A model generated the notes under the pieces. That model did no database searches. It saw nothing but the letters and a program-made list of their open reading frames with translations, and was not told where the DNA came from. Below, in pieces: positions 55,887-63,467 of a DNA stretch of 64,000 nucleotides. Numbering within the stretch: the stretch's first letter is position 1; every line of letters starts with the position of its first letter. The stretch is from Desulfoscipio gibsoniae DSM 7213 (GTDB taxonomy: Bacteria > Bacillota > Desulfotomaculia > Desulfotomaculales > Desulfallaceae): NCBI RefSeq assembly GCF_000233715.2, contig NC_021184.1, positions 4,398,001 to 4,462,000 on the forward strand, written 5' to 3'. The position numbers and the translations under genes were made by a program.

Positions 55887-57770
55887 CTATCGTCTTTTAT
55901 CTTGCAGCATTTCCACAAACTCTTTCATCAATAGATAAGCTGCCCCGTGGCTTAACGGTTTTTCAGGGTCCATATAATCCCGCCAGTAATCTTCCTGTCC
56001 CGTAAATATACCTTTCTCTGCAAGATAATCCAACGATGCTTGTTTGCTTAAATCTAATCCCAGGAATTTAACCAGCATATAGCCGGCATCATGCAGGTTA
56101 AAGATATTTCCCTCGGGATACAGCGAAGGTAATTCGGAGATATCCAAAACGCTTTGTTTGATCACCTGGTATAAGATATTGATATATCTTTGCTCAGCAA
56201 TATCCTGATCCAGCCGATAATCATTATTATATCCACCCGAAGCCAGCCCAAGCCCACGAATAAATTTCAAACCAGCATACGCCTCGTGACCGGCCAGTTC
56301 GTTGTCTATGTGGAAAGGTTCCAACTCAACACCCTGTTCCTCTAGCCTGCGCTGCAGCTCAGCAATCAACTGCCGGTTGGCAGCCAGTTCCCGGAAGGTT
56401 AAGTGATGTTCCGCCACCAGTGCCGCTGCCGCACCGGCAGCCTGTCCCGCAGCCATACCCACGGGAACCGTTCTGGCACTGCCGTGGGCCAGAGAATCAA
56501 AGCTGGCCGTTCTGCCCACCACCAACAGCCCGTCCACCTGCTGCGGCACCAAACACCTGAATGGTACAGCATATTGCTGTGGAGCACCGATGATTATGCC
56601 CGGAATACCGGGGTCAGTTGGCTGCATGTCCACTGGATATGACCCAAAGGCTATCCTATCGTCAAAATCCCGGTTTTCCAGAACATCATCCAGGGTCAAC
56701 CGGTACTCACCATAAATATGCCTTGATTCACGAACGTACAGCTCAGGTGCCACTCCCCCCAAACCGGCTTTGCTTAAACCGGACACCTTCTTATTAAGAA
56801 ATTCTACAATTGCAGGCAATTCCTTAACGGCTATTTCCCTGGCTTCCTCCCTGGAACCGGGATCAAGGGGGTCGACCCCATAAATCAGCAGTGCGTTAAT
56901 CAACAGACTGCCGTCATTTTGCCGGCCGATATTCAGCCCCCTCAAAAAAAGCCTGTCAGTGGACGGCTTGTATAAAGCTGTTTGATCATAAAACCCCCAG
57001 GCGCTGTGCCTATTGGCACCGGTGCTTTTTCTGGCATCGGTAAAGGTCAAATAAAAACGGATTTTCCACCAGTCCAGCCAGCTTACATTTTCCAACCTGA
57101 ATACCAGGGTAGCTGCCATCAGACTGGACTGCCTGCCGATATCCTCCTGGCCCAGGCTGAAAGGCACACCGGCCAGGGCCGCCATGTCCCCGTCCTGGGT
57201 GGCGTCAATAACATTACGGGCTATGATTTCCCTGGTCACGCCGCCGTAAACCAGCCTGATGCCCGTGACCACCCTGCCGCCCGGTGGCTCGTTTTTCACA
57301 TCTTTCACAACAGGTATTACAGAATCAGCGTTAAGCAGCACGGTAAGTTTTTCTTCAGCGTTCACCAGCCGGTTAAATGCCCGGACAGCGGTTTGCACAT
57401 CAAAGGAATCTCCCTCAACCAGGTCATAAAACTCCTGAAAGATACCTTTATTTAATATTTCCCCGCCCGGGCCGTAGTTCATGTCTATGCTGTTCAACCA
57501 ACCCCTGGTCATCAGCCCCCCCAGTTCGGGCCGGGTATCCACAAGTAAAACATCAAGGCCGTTCCGTGCCCCCGACACTGCGGCGGCCACCCCTTCGGGA
57601 TCGCCACCCACAACGATTAAGTCATAAGCATCCCCCACAGAACGGGGTGGGGGTAAGTACTCGTTGCCTGTATCTCTATTTATGATACTGTTGATAGCCG
57701 CATAGGCCAGCGCTATAACCGCCAGCCCGGCTAGCAGGGCTAACATAGCAATCTTTTTGTTACTGCTCAT
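55887..57770 (-). CDS. Exported or anchored FAD-dependent oxidoreductase
   Basis: About 627 residues. N-terminal membrane anchor (AMLALLAGLAVIALAYAAIN), Rossmann FAD motif (YDLIVVGGDPEGVAAAVSGA), TRPELGGLMTRGW and NVIDATQDGDMAALAG, matching the FAD_oxidored (PF12831-like) family, and ending in an uncharacterised helical region. Substrate unknown. It neighbours DUF5693, as in other Clostridia. ATG at 57770 (or the TTG just before) follows AGGAGG by 10-13 bases. Confidence 0.85.
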   Translation of the reverse strand: MSSNKKIAMLALLAGLAVIALAYAAINSIINRDTGNEYLPPPRSVGDAYDLIVVGGDPEGVAAAVSGARNGLDVLLVDTRPELGGLMTRGWLNSIDMNYGPGGEILNKGIFQEFYDLVEGDSFDVQTAVRAFNRLVNAEEKLTVLLNADSVIPVVKDVKNEPPGGRVVTGIRLVYGGVTREIIARNVIDATQDGDMAALAGVPFSLGQEDIGRQSSLMAATLVFRLENVSWLDWWKIRFYLTFTDARKSTGANRHSAWGFYDQTALYKPSTDRLFLRGLNIGRQNDGSLLINALLIYGVDPLDPGSREEAREIAVKELPAIVEFLNKKVSGLSKAGLGGVAPELYVRESRHIYGEYRLTLDDVLENRDFDDRIAFGSYPVDMQPTDPGIPGIIIGAPQQYAVPFRCLVPQQVDGLLVVGRTASFDSLAHGSARTVPVGMAAGQAAGAAAALVAEHHLTFRELAANRQLIAELQRRLEEQGVELEPFHIDNELAGHEAYAGLKFIRGLGLASGGYNNDYRLDQDIAEQRYINILYQVIKQSVLDISELPSLYPEGNIFNLHDAGYMLVKFLGLDLSKQASLDYLAEKGIFTGQEDYWRDYMDPEKPLSHGAAYLLMKEFVEMLQDKRR

Positions 57771-57864
57771 CAACTAGAAATGACCTCCTCCCCCCCACCA
57801 AGGTGAGGGGCATCCGGAAAGCCCGAAGCAAGCAACCTAACTCGCGTAACAGTGCCTTGCTCAC
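57760..57864 (-). CDS. Candidate 34-residue leader ORF overlapping the FAD oxidoreductase start
   Basis: GTG at 57864 lies 8 bases after a perfect GGAGGTG and reads MSKALLRELGCLLRAFRMPL followed by 14 further residues. Its TAA stop overlaps the start of the FAD oxidoreductase by about 11 bases, suggesting translational coupling. An AACTCG/CGAGTT stem covers the start codon. No homologue is known to me; it could be a leader peptide or chance. Confidence 0.4.
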   Translation of the reverse strand: MSKALLRELGCLLRAFRMPLTLVGGRRSFLVDEQ

Positions 57865-57879
57865 GAGTTATACACCTCC

Positions 57880-57912
57880 AAAAAGCCCGAAAAGCAACTG
57901 AGGGCTGAGGGC
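57880..57912 (-). terminator. Terminator/attenuator between exported-protein gene and FAD oxidoreductase
   Basis: AGCCC/GGGCT stem followed on the minus strand by TTTTT and then directly by the GGAGGTG of the small leader ORF. Confidence 0.55.
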
Positions 57913-57957
57913 TTATTCAAAATATCAAGAACGCCCCCCTTTGGCTAACCCGTTGTT

Positions 57958-58410
57958 CTACAATCCCCGGTACATAATAGTGGTTGGTTTTTGGGCTTGG
58001 ATGCCCCGGCCGTCAGACCTGGGCAAGCTAAGCAGGTGGTTGTTTTCCACCACCTGGCCGGCCAAGACATTTTTCCCGGCCGTTAAATCAGGTATGCCGC
58101 CACCGCTGCTGGGATCCACCACCACAGCGCTGCCGCTGCGCACGATGATTTCGGTGCCCGCCTTACCGATAAATTCCTGGCCGGTTTCCAGATTCTTAAC
58201 GATCCATTCTAAAGAACTAGAGCCACCTAAAGAGCCCAGACCGCCAATGTACTCCTGCACATACTTTTCCACAAAGCTTTTGGTGACCAGAGGGTCAGCA
58301 GCGGAACCAGGCTCACCACCGCTGGCCGCAGCCAGACCTGCATACCCAATGATGGCCACCGCAATGAGCAGCAGAGATACCATCACAGCTTTAGATTTCT
58401 TATTTCTCAC
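57958..58410 (-). CDS. Exported protein of unknown function
   Basis: 150 residues with a signal peptide (NKKSKAVMVSLLLIAVAIIG, cleavage probably after AGLAAA). The mature part has VTKSFVEKYVQEYI, then a beta-rich stretch EFIGKAGTEIIVRSGSAVVV and GGGIPDLTAGKNVLAGQVV ending in SLPRSDGRGIQA. I recognise no named family; the pattern looks like a compact surface domain. GTG at 58410 after GGAGG is preferred over the ATG at 58434, which overlaps that site. Confidence 0.75.
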   Translation of the reverse strand: MRNKKSKAVMVSLLLIAVAIIGYAGLAAASGGEPGSAADPLVTKSFVEKYVQEYIGGLGSLGGSSSLEWIVKNLETGQEFIGKAGTEIIVRSGSAVVVDPSSGGGIPDLTAGKNVLAGQVVENNHLLSLPRSDGRGIQAQKPTTIMYRGL

Positions 58411-58446
58411 CGAGCAAAACCTCCATTTTTTCATATGATGGTTTCC

Positions 58447-58475
58447 TACTTCGACAAGACGAGTGTATTTCCTGC
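58447..58475 (-). promoter_or_regulatory. Sigma-H-like promoter of the exported-protein gene
   Basis: GCAGGAAAT, 11-base spacer, GTCGAAGTA on the minus strand; identical boxes to 51442-51470. About 37 bases before the start codon. Confidence 0.65.
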
Positions 58476-58614
58476 ATATACCTTATCCCGCTCAAACTCT
58501 CTATACAATCACATGGTTATTCATTTTAGTAAAACCGTTTATGAATTTTTATTAATTTGTAATGGGTACATTCATTCCGCACACTTATATACCATATTAA
58601 ATGCTGCCAATAAA

Positions 58615-58660
58615 AAGACGGAAAACACTGGCTAAATGTTCCCCGCTGTGTAGTGTTTCT
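58615..58660 (+). promoter_or_regulatory. Conserved upstream element, copy 1
   Basis: AACACTGGCTAAATGTTCCC with flanks matching 61921-61967. It contains a GGAA..ACA/TGTTCC stem and lies 245-290 bases before the plus-strand copper-amine-oxidase-N gene. Confidence 0.5.
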
Positions 58661-58903
58661 CTGTTTCTATTTGATATTTAAACAAGCATAGCCCAGCCAG
58701 TTTTTTACAGGCCGGTTTTATGCAACCGTTAGAATTTGTTGACAAATGTGTAATTTTGTAAAAAAGAAGGATTTTAAGCATCCAACATCAAAATAAAAAT
58801 ATAACAACTTAATCTTAATATAAAGGAGGTGGTTGTTACTGCCAATAACCTCAGATCAAGGGTCTGAACAAAAAGAAATATCAACAAAATCAGGAGGTTA
58901 AGC

Positions 58904-59227
58904 ATGAAAACAAAATTGATAGCAGTGTTAACTTTGAGCCTTTTCTTATTCAGCAGCAGCTTGGCTATGGCGGTAGCATCTCCGGCTATTTTCATCAACG
59001 AAACCCGTCTGGTTACAAAAAACTCCGCTGTTGTTGAAGACGGCCAAACACTGGTGCCCTTAAGAGCAATTTTTGAGGCACTGAATCAACAGGTAGACTG
59101 GAACGCCGATGACAAGTCTATTACATCAGGAAATATATGGTTACAGGTTAACAATCCCGTGGCTACCATTAATGGAGAAGATGTAAATTTAGAAATCCCT
59201 GCCAAAATAATAAAAGATAGAACGTAA
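58904..59227 (+). CDS. Truncated copper-amine-oxidase-N-domain exported protein
   Basis: 107 residues: signal peptide (KLIAVLTLSLFLFSSSLAMA) and a single domain (AIFINETRLVTKNSAVVEDG, TLVPLRAIFEALNQQVDWNA, SGNIWLQVNNPVATINGE). It stops at PAKIIKDRT, exactly where relatives continue with an LVPLR-type second half, so it is probably a truncated member, possibly still expressed: the ribosome site AGGAGG is strong. A second ribosome-like AAAGGAGG at 58823 precedes a 23-codon frame in its leader. Confidence 0.7.
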   Translation: MKTKLIAVLTLSLFLFSSSLAMAVASPAIFINETRLVTKNSAVVEDGQTLVPLRAIFEALNQQVDWNADDKSITSGNIWLQVNNPVATINGEDVNLEIPAKIIKDRT

Positions 59228-59261
59228 GCATTATATAAAAACTGCCTACATCCTATCTTTT

Positions 59262-59347
59262 ACTAGGGAAAAGTGTTTATAATTACCTTCCATATTTCCT
59301 GGTATCAGACTCTTCCTGGTTACTTTCTTCTAATGAAGCGGGAATGG
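59262..59347 (-). pseudogene. Remnant of an LCP-family gene 3' end
   Basis: Read on the minus strand it gives PASLEESNQEESDTRKYGR and then stops, against PGSLEESKQEESAASRH near the end of the intact LCP protein at 49157. DNA similarity extends past the stop on both sides. A family-C-like repeat (GGTAACAAG...) lies next to it at 59350-59378. Confidence 0.6.
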
Positions 59348-59383
59348 GGGGTAACAAGTAAACCGGTCCCCGCTTGCCATCTT

Positions 59384-61795
59384 TTACTTGACTGCTATTT
59401 CACACACCATATCCCGGAGCATGTATAGGTCAACGATTTGGCCCTTCTTGATATTATTCAACCTGATTACAGTACCGTAGGAGTTATGGGCATACACATC
59501 TTCGTTTAGTTTGTAAGCATTCCAACTACTTCCACTTTCAAGATATACCTTGTCTTCCTCATCATCCATATCAAAGGCCAGCTTACCGGAAAGTTTCTTC
59601 ATGATCATAAATGTATAACCACCGCCCGGATTCTCCAAAACCTCCACCCGGTCACCGGTATCCAGCGTACTCAGGGAATCATACACCCGGCCATTTGAAT
59701 TAATTCTGCTGCCGGTGGCAAAACTGAATTCAGTGGTCTTACCGCTAAACAGCTTTACCACTATCTTCTTCTGACTTGTGTTTATAAAAGTAACTTCACC
59801 AAGTTGAGATTTAATTACCTCCACTTTTTCTAAATCACGACCCAGGTAAGTGGCTCTTACCAGATCACCCTTGTGCACATCATCCAGGTTGGGGTAGGTA
59901 ATACCCGGCACTATCAAATCTACACCGCCCCTTACAGATAACCTGAGACTGTCGCCATCTTCATCCACCACTTCCAGCCGGTCATACACCTCTCTGACAT
60001 TTTCCACCCTACAAATAACCAAAGTGCGCAGGTTAATCTCTTCCACCCGATTATTATCCAGTACTATGCTGGCGTAATCCCCTCGTTTTATTTCATCCAG
60101 CTCATCCCGGCTATCTTTACTTTCCACATCCACATCTTTATCTATCACATACGTTTTACGCTCGCCATTATCTCGCTGCAGCACCAACAACAACCCGTCT
60201 TCATCTATACTAACTATGGTTCCCTTAAGGGTATCGTCTATTTCTACAGCGATAATATCGCCGTCCAGCAGACGCACTGTTACTTCCATATCCCTTTCCA
60301 GATCGCTTAATGAATCATTTTTACCATCAACTGTAATCCGGGCTTCTTTTAACACATCATAAGACTTTAACTTATCCTGGCCATCTATTAAAGTAAGCAC
60401 ACGGTTTTGGGTATCCACGGCGTAAACAGTGGCTTCTACAATATCATCGTCCTGCTGACCGCTTATTTCCAGCGCGATAATCTCACCGGAATCTACTTCA
60501 ACAGTAACCGTATCACCCTCGTCCACGTCAGAGAGAAAGGCCTTTGACAATCCAGGCGAGGTAACTTGTACTACGGAAGAAAGCTTATACGCGCATAACT
60601 GTCCGTCAACATCCAAGGTAATGACGCCATTGTCCTCGTCCAACACCAGCACATTACCTGTAACCTTCAACTGCGAAGCCAGCTCCAATACCTCTATACC
60701 GGTAACCCAACCGTCTTGAACGGTAACCTTCACCCGATCGCCCTTGCGTATATCATTTATGGTGGGGAAACGAACACCTTCCGCCCGCACACTGACGTAA
60801 TCACTCAGGCGAAAAGAAGATAAACGTTCATTATTATCCGATTGAAGAGTCAGCAGACGAGCTTCCATATCCAGGTCATAGACCACGCCCTCGTTACCAA
60901 CCATACCCGTTCTAGCTTGCACCACAATACTTATCACATAGCCCTGTGAGTTAAGACCAACCTCCACTTCATCACCGGGCTGCAAAGCATTCAGCCCTTG
61001 CTGGCTGGAGCCCGTCACGGAAATATCGAACCCACCGGGCAAATATAGGGTTTTCAAACCACCGCTGATATCTTCTAATACAAAAGCATCGCTTTCGGCA
61101 TAGATTTTGACCACTGTCCCGCTAAGCGTTGTTTTTGCCTGCTGATTGGAATTAGTAACGGTGCCACTTTCGGGCAAACTTTCCATGGCCCGGCTCAAAA
61201 AAGTAACCAACTCAGCACGATTAACCTCATTGTTCGGGCGAAAAGACCTGTCATTATATCCAGCAATCAGATCATTATCCTGCGCCACCCGCACATAATA
61301 CAAAGCCCAATCGGGTATTTGGTTGGAATCCGTAAAATTGGGCAGCAGCAACCTTTCCTCAGCCTCGGATTCCTTACCGATCATACGTACCAGCAATCTG
61401 GCCACCCAGGCCCGGGAAGCCCCGGAATTAGCAGAAAACTGGTCGGACTTATCAAGTAAACCGTGCTGCACAGCCAGCTTGGCTTCCCCTTGAGCCCAGG
61501 TGGGCACGGGGAAAGGCACCTCAATCAAGTCAGTGGTTGACGATGCTTTAAGACCCATGACCCGTACGACCATAGATAAAGCTTCTACCTGTTTAACAGT
61601 TACATAGGGGCGAAAGGTTCCGTCAGTATACCCCCCAGCCACCCCCAGTTCACTCATTTGGATAATATCCTTGGCCGCCCAGTGACTTTCGGCAACATCA
61701 GAAAATCCGGCCATAGCAATACCTCCAAAAGCAAACACGGAAAGCGCCGCAATTAGTACAATAAAGGAAAGCCATGTCAGGCCCCGCTTTCGCAT
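59384..61795 (-). CDS. S-layer-homology (SLH) domain surface protein
   Basis: 803 residues: signal peptide, then SLH domains at about 30-75 (FSDVAESHWAAKDIIQMSEL), 80-150 (weaker) and 155-205 (DLIAGYNDRSFRPNNEVNRA). The remaining 600 residues are about eight beta-rich repeats of 60-75 residues alternating 'V-x-V-x-GxI-x-x-I' and 'GDxVxV' patterns (e.g. ALQPGDEVEVGLNSQGYVIS). The SLH part should bind the CsaB-pyruvylated wall polymer. ATG with GGGGGAGTG upstream. Probable S-layer or surface stalk component. Confidence 0.92.
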   Translation of the reverse strand: MRKRGLTWLSFIVLIAALSVFAFGGIAMAGFSDVAESHWAAKDIIQMSELGVAGGYTDGTFRPYVTVKQVEALSMVVRVMGLKASSTTDLIEVPFPVPTWAQGEAKLAVQHGLLDKSDQFSANSGASRAWVARLLVRMIGKESEAEERLLLPNFTDSNQIPDWALYYVRVAQDNDLIAGYNDRSFRPNNEVNRAELVTFLSRAMESLPESGTVTNSNQQAKTTLSGTVVKIYAESDAFVLEDISGGLKTLYLPGGFDISVTGSSQQGLNALQPGDEVEVGLNSQGYVISIVVQARTGMVGNEGVVYDLDMEARLLTLQSDNNERLSSFRLSDYVSVRAEGVRFPTINDIRKGDRVKVTVQDGWVTGIEVLELASQLKVTGNVLVLDEDNGVITLDVDGQLCAYKLSSVVQVTSPGLSKAFLSDVDEGDTVTVEVDSGEIIALEISGQQDDDIVEATVYAVDTQNRVLTLIDGQDKLKSYDVLKEARITVDGKNDSLSDLERDMEVTVRLLDGDIIAVEIDDTLKGTIVSIDEDGLLLVLQRDNGERKTYVIDKDVDVESKDSRDELDEIKRGDYASIVLDNNRVEEINLRTLVICRVENVREVYDRLEVVDEDGDSLRLSVRGGVDLIVPGITYPNLDDVHKGDLVRATYLGRDLEKVEVIKSQLGEVTFINTSQKKIVVKLFSGKTTEFSFATGSRINSNGRVYDSLSTLDTGDRVEVLENPGGGYTFMIMKKLSGKLAFDMDDEEDKVYLESGSSWNAYKLNEDVYAHNSYGTVIRLNNIKKGQIVDLYMLRDMVCEIAVK

Positions 61796-61840
61796 GGCAA
61801 GTTCACTCCCCCTTTGTAAAAATAATTACCTTAGGGTATT

Positions 61841-61870
61841 TATTTCGACACCCCCGGCCCCACATCCTGC
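61841..61870 (-). promoter_or_regulatory. Sigma-H-like promoter of the SLH gene
   Basis: GCAGGATGT, 12-base spacer, GTCGAAATA on the minus strand, about 45 bases before the ATG. Confidence 0.5.
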
Positions 61871-61920
61871 CAGAAAAAGAGAAAAAGACCGGCATAGCTG
61901 GGTATAATTGTGCTATAAGT

Positions 61921-61967
61921 AAGACAGAGAACACTGGTGAAATGTTCCCCGTTGGGTAATATTTTCT
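61921..61967 (+). promoter_or_regulatory. Conserved upstream element, copy 2
   Basis: GAACACTGGTGAAATGTTCC within a stretch matching 58615-58660; a GAACA/TGTTC stem is shared. Confidence 0.5.
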
Positions 61968-62197
61968 TTTGCGGACAGTGGCCCCCAGCTCGCATCAAAC
62001 CCCTGGCTCTTCCCAAAACTCTCAAGCATATTCTTAGTAGGGGTTACTTTTATCACTAGATTGCTGACATACTAGTGAATCGGAAAGGTGGTAACAGGTT
62101 TGAAAAAACTGTGGATTATGTGCCAAGTATCAGAAGGAATATGTAAATTTATCTAGAACTAAACCAAATAATATAATAAAAGGAGGGCATTGATTAA

Positions 62198-62752
62198 ATG
62201 CACAAAAAACCAATTACGTTAGTTATTATTTTATCCCTAGCCATGTTGGTCTTTGCAGCAACTGCTGTAGCGGAACAAGGTGACACACCCAATTACAAAG
62301 CCACATTTAAACTTGGTGAAGCCAGCTACACAGTTAATGATGTGACCAGCGCCATGGACGTGGCCGCCTTCGTTGAAAACGGTCGCACCTATGTACCATT
62401 TCGCTATCTGGGCTATGCCCTGGGTGTAGCAGAAAATAACGTAACCTGGGATGCCGATTCCAAAACAGCCACCCTCACCCTGGAAGATACCACTGAAAAG
62501 TTTACTGTAGGCAGCACAAATTATTATGTTAACGACGAGGCCAAAACTATGGATGTGGCACCCCTGATCCGGGATAACCGCATTTTCCTGCCAGCTCGTT
62601 ACGTGGCTCAGGATTTTGGTTATCTAATGGACTGGGATGCAGAAGCAAAGGTAGTCACAGTAACCAAGAATGTCCCGGAGCAGCAGCCTGAGGAAACCCC
62701 CTCGGTGTCAGATGATGATAACTCGGTAACAGATCAGGTATACGGTAACTAA
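62198..62752 (+). CDS. Exported protein with two copper-amine-oxidase-N-type repeats
   Basis: 184 residues: signal peptide (KPITLVIILSLAMLVFAATA), then two tandem half-domains, FKLGEASYTVNDVTSAMDVA..NGRTYVPFRYLGYALG and FTVGSTNYYVNDEAKTMDVA..DNRIFLPARYVAQDFG, each followed by a W-D-A-x-x-K strand; a short acidic tail ends the protein. Such domains are common on surface proteins of Clostridia and do not imply amine oxidase activity. ATG after AGGAGGG. Confidence 0.9.
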   Translation: MHKKPITLVIILSLAMLVFAATAVAEQGDTPNYKATFKLGEASYTVNDVTSAMDVAAFVENGRTYVPFRYLGYALGVAENNVTWDADSKTATLTLEDTTEKFTVGSTNYYVNDEAKTMDVAPLIRDNRIFLPARYVAQDFGYLMDWDAEAKVVTVTKNVPEQQPEETPSVSDDDNSVTDQVYGN

Positions 62753-62790
62753 TTAGCAAAGCATGTCCTTAACAAAAGCATATCATATAG

Positions 62791-62829
62791 AAAAAGAGCC
62801 CGGCCCTTATGGGTAGGAGCTCTTTTTTT
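62791..62829 (+). terminator. Terminator of the preceding exported-protein gene
   Basis: AAAAAGAGC/GCTCTTTTT with an inner CC-GGCCC/GGG-TAGG stem and seven T residues. Confidence 0.85.
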
Positions 62830-62891
62830 ATTATTCACCATTATAGAAATTTAGAAGGCCGACATGGAAACAAAAATAGATTGTCACACAA

Positions 62892-62915
62892 AGGCCCGAC
62901 CTATAGGTCGGGCCT
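62892..62915. terminator. Perfect 24-base palindromic hairpin
   Basis: AGGCCCGACC-TATA-GGTCGGGCCT; no T tract. Possible second terminator or protein-binding site. Confidence 0.45.
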
Positions 62916-63008
62916 CCTTATTTCCATATCTAACCATTTGTCATAGGCAGAAAATGCCGATACTTTCGTTAAGTGCTATTACCGAAAATATTACATCTAC
63001 AGTTTAAT

Positions 63009-63066
63009 AATAGTACCACAACTAAGATCACACTGGATGAAACTTTAGTTGTTGGTGCTATTTTTT
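63009..63066 (+). terminator. Long hairpin with T tract in the 550-base gap before the integrase
   Basis: AATAGTACCACAACTAAG pairs with CTTTAGTTGTTGGTGCTATT, followed by T6. No gene reads into it, so it may be a remnant of a lost gene or a small element. Apart from this and the hairpin at 63387, the gap 62916-63467 is AT-rich with nothing recognisable. Confidence 0.5.
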
Positions 63067-63386
63067 ATTAGCTTTGAACATTAAGGGATCCCCTTTAATG
63101 ACATAAAGGTTGTCTATACTATTTCCGAAGTAGATAGCATATTGTTAACGATATTACCCTAGTGTTATCAAATAAATTGGGCAATAAAATAGACTTCAGT
63201 CTATTTTGATCATAGATTGTGCCGTATACCATTAACCAAGTTAATGCTATAATTGTTAATGGAGCGATTTCAATGTTATAAATAAATATTATTATAGTTA
63301 ACTAAACTTGTAGTTAATTATGTTGCAGTTTTAACTGAAGTAAACGGCATCGTTTGCCCAATCATAATAACAAACAGTATAATAAG

Positions 63387-63424
63387 CCCCAAGCGACTTC
63401 CGGTATATCTGGGAGTCTTTTGGG
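63387..63424 (-). terminator. Hairpin downstream of the recombinase gene
   Basis: CCCAAG-CGACTTCC / GGGAGT-CTTTTGGG around GGTATATCT, 44 bases beyond the recombinase stop. Confidence 0.4.
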
Positions 63425-63467
63425 TTTCTGCAACTTTCGACACAATCTATCACGAGATAACAAATAA

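Noticed and set aside
58774-58998. 74-codon hydrophobic minus-strand frame (possible small toxin)
   Set aside because: It is antisense to the leader and signal peptide of the copper-amine-oxidase-N gene; hydrophobicity comes from the complementary signal-peptide codons and there is no ribosome site.
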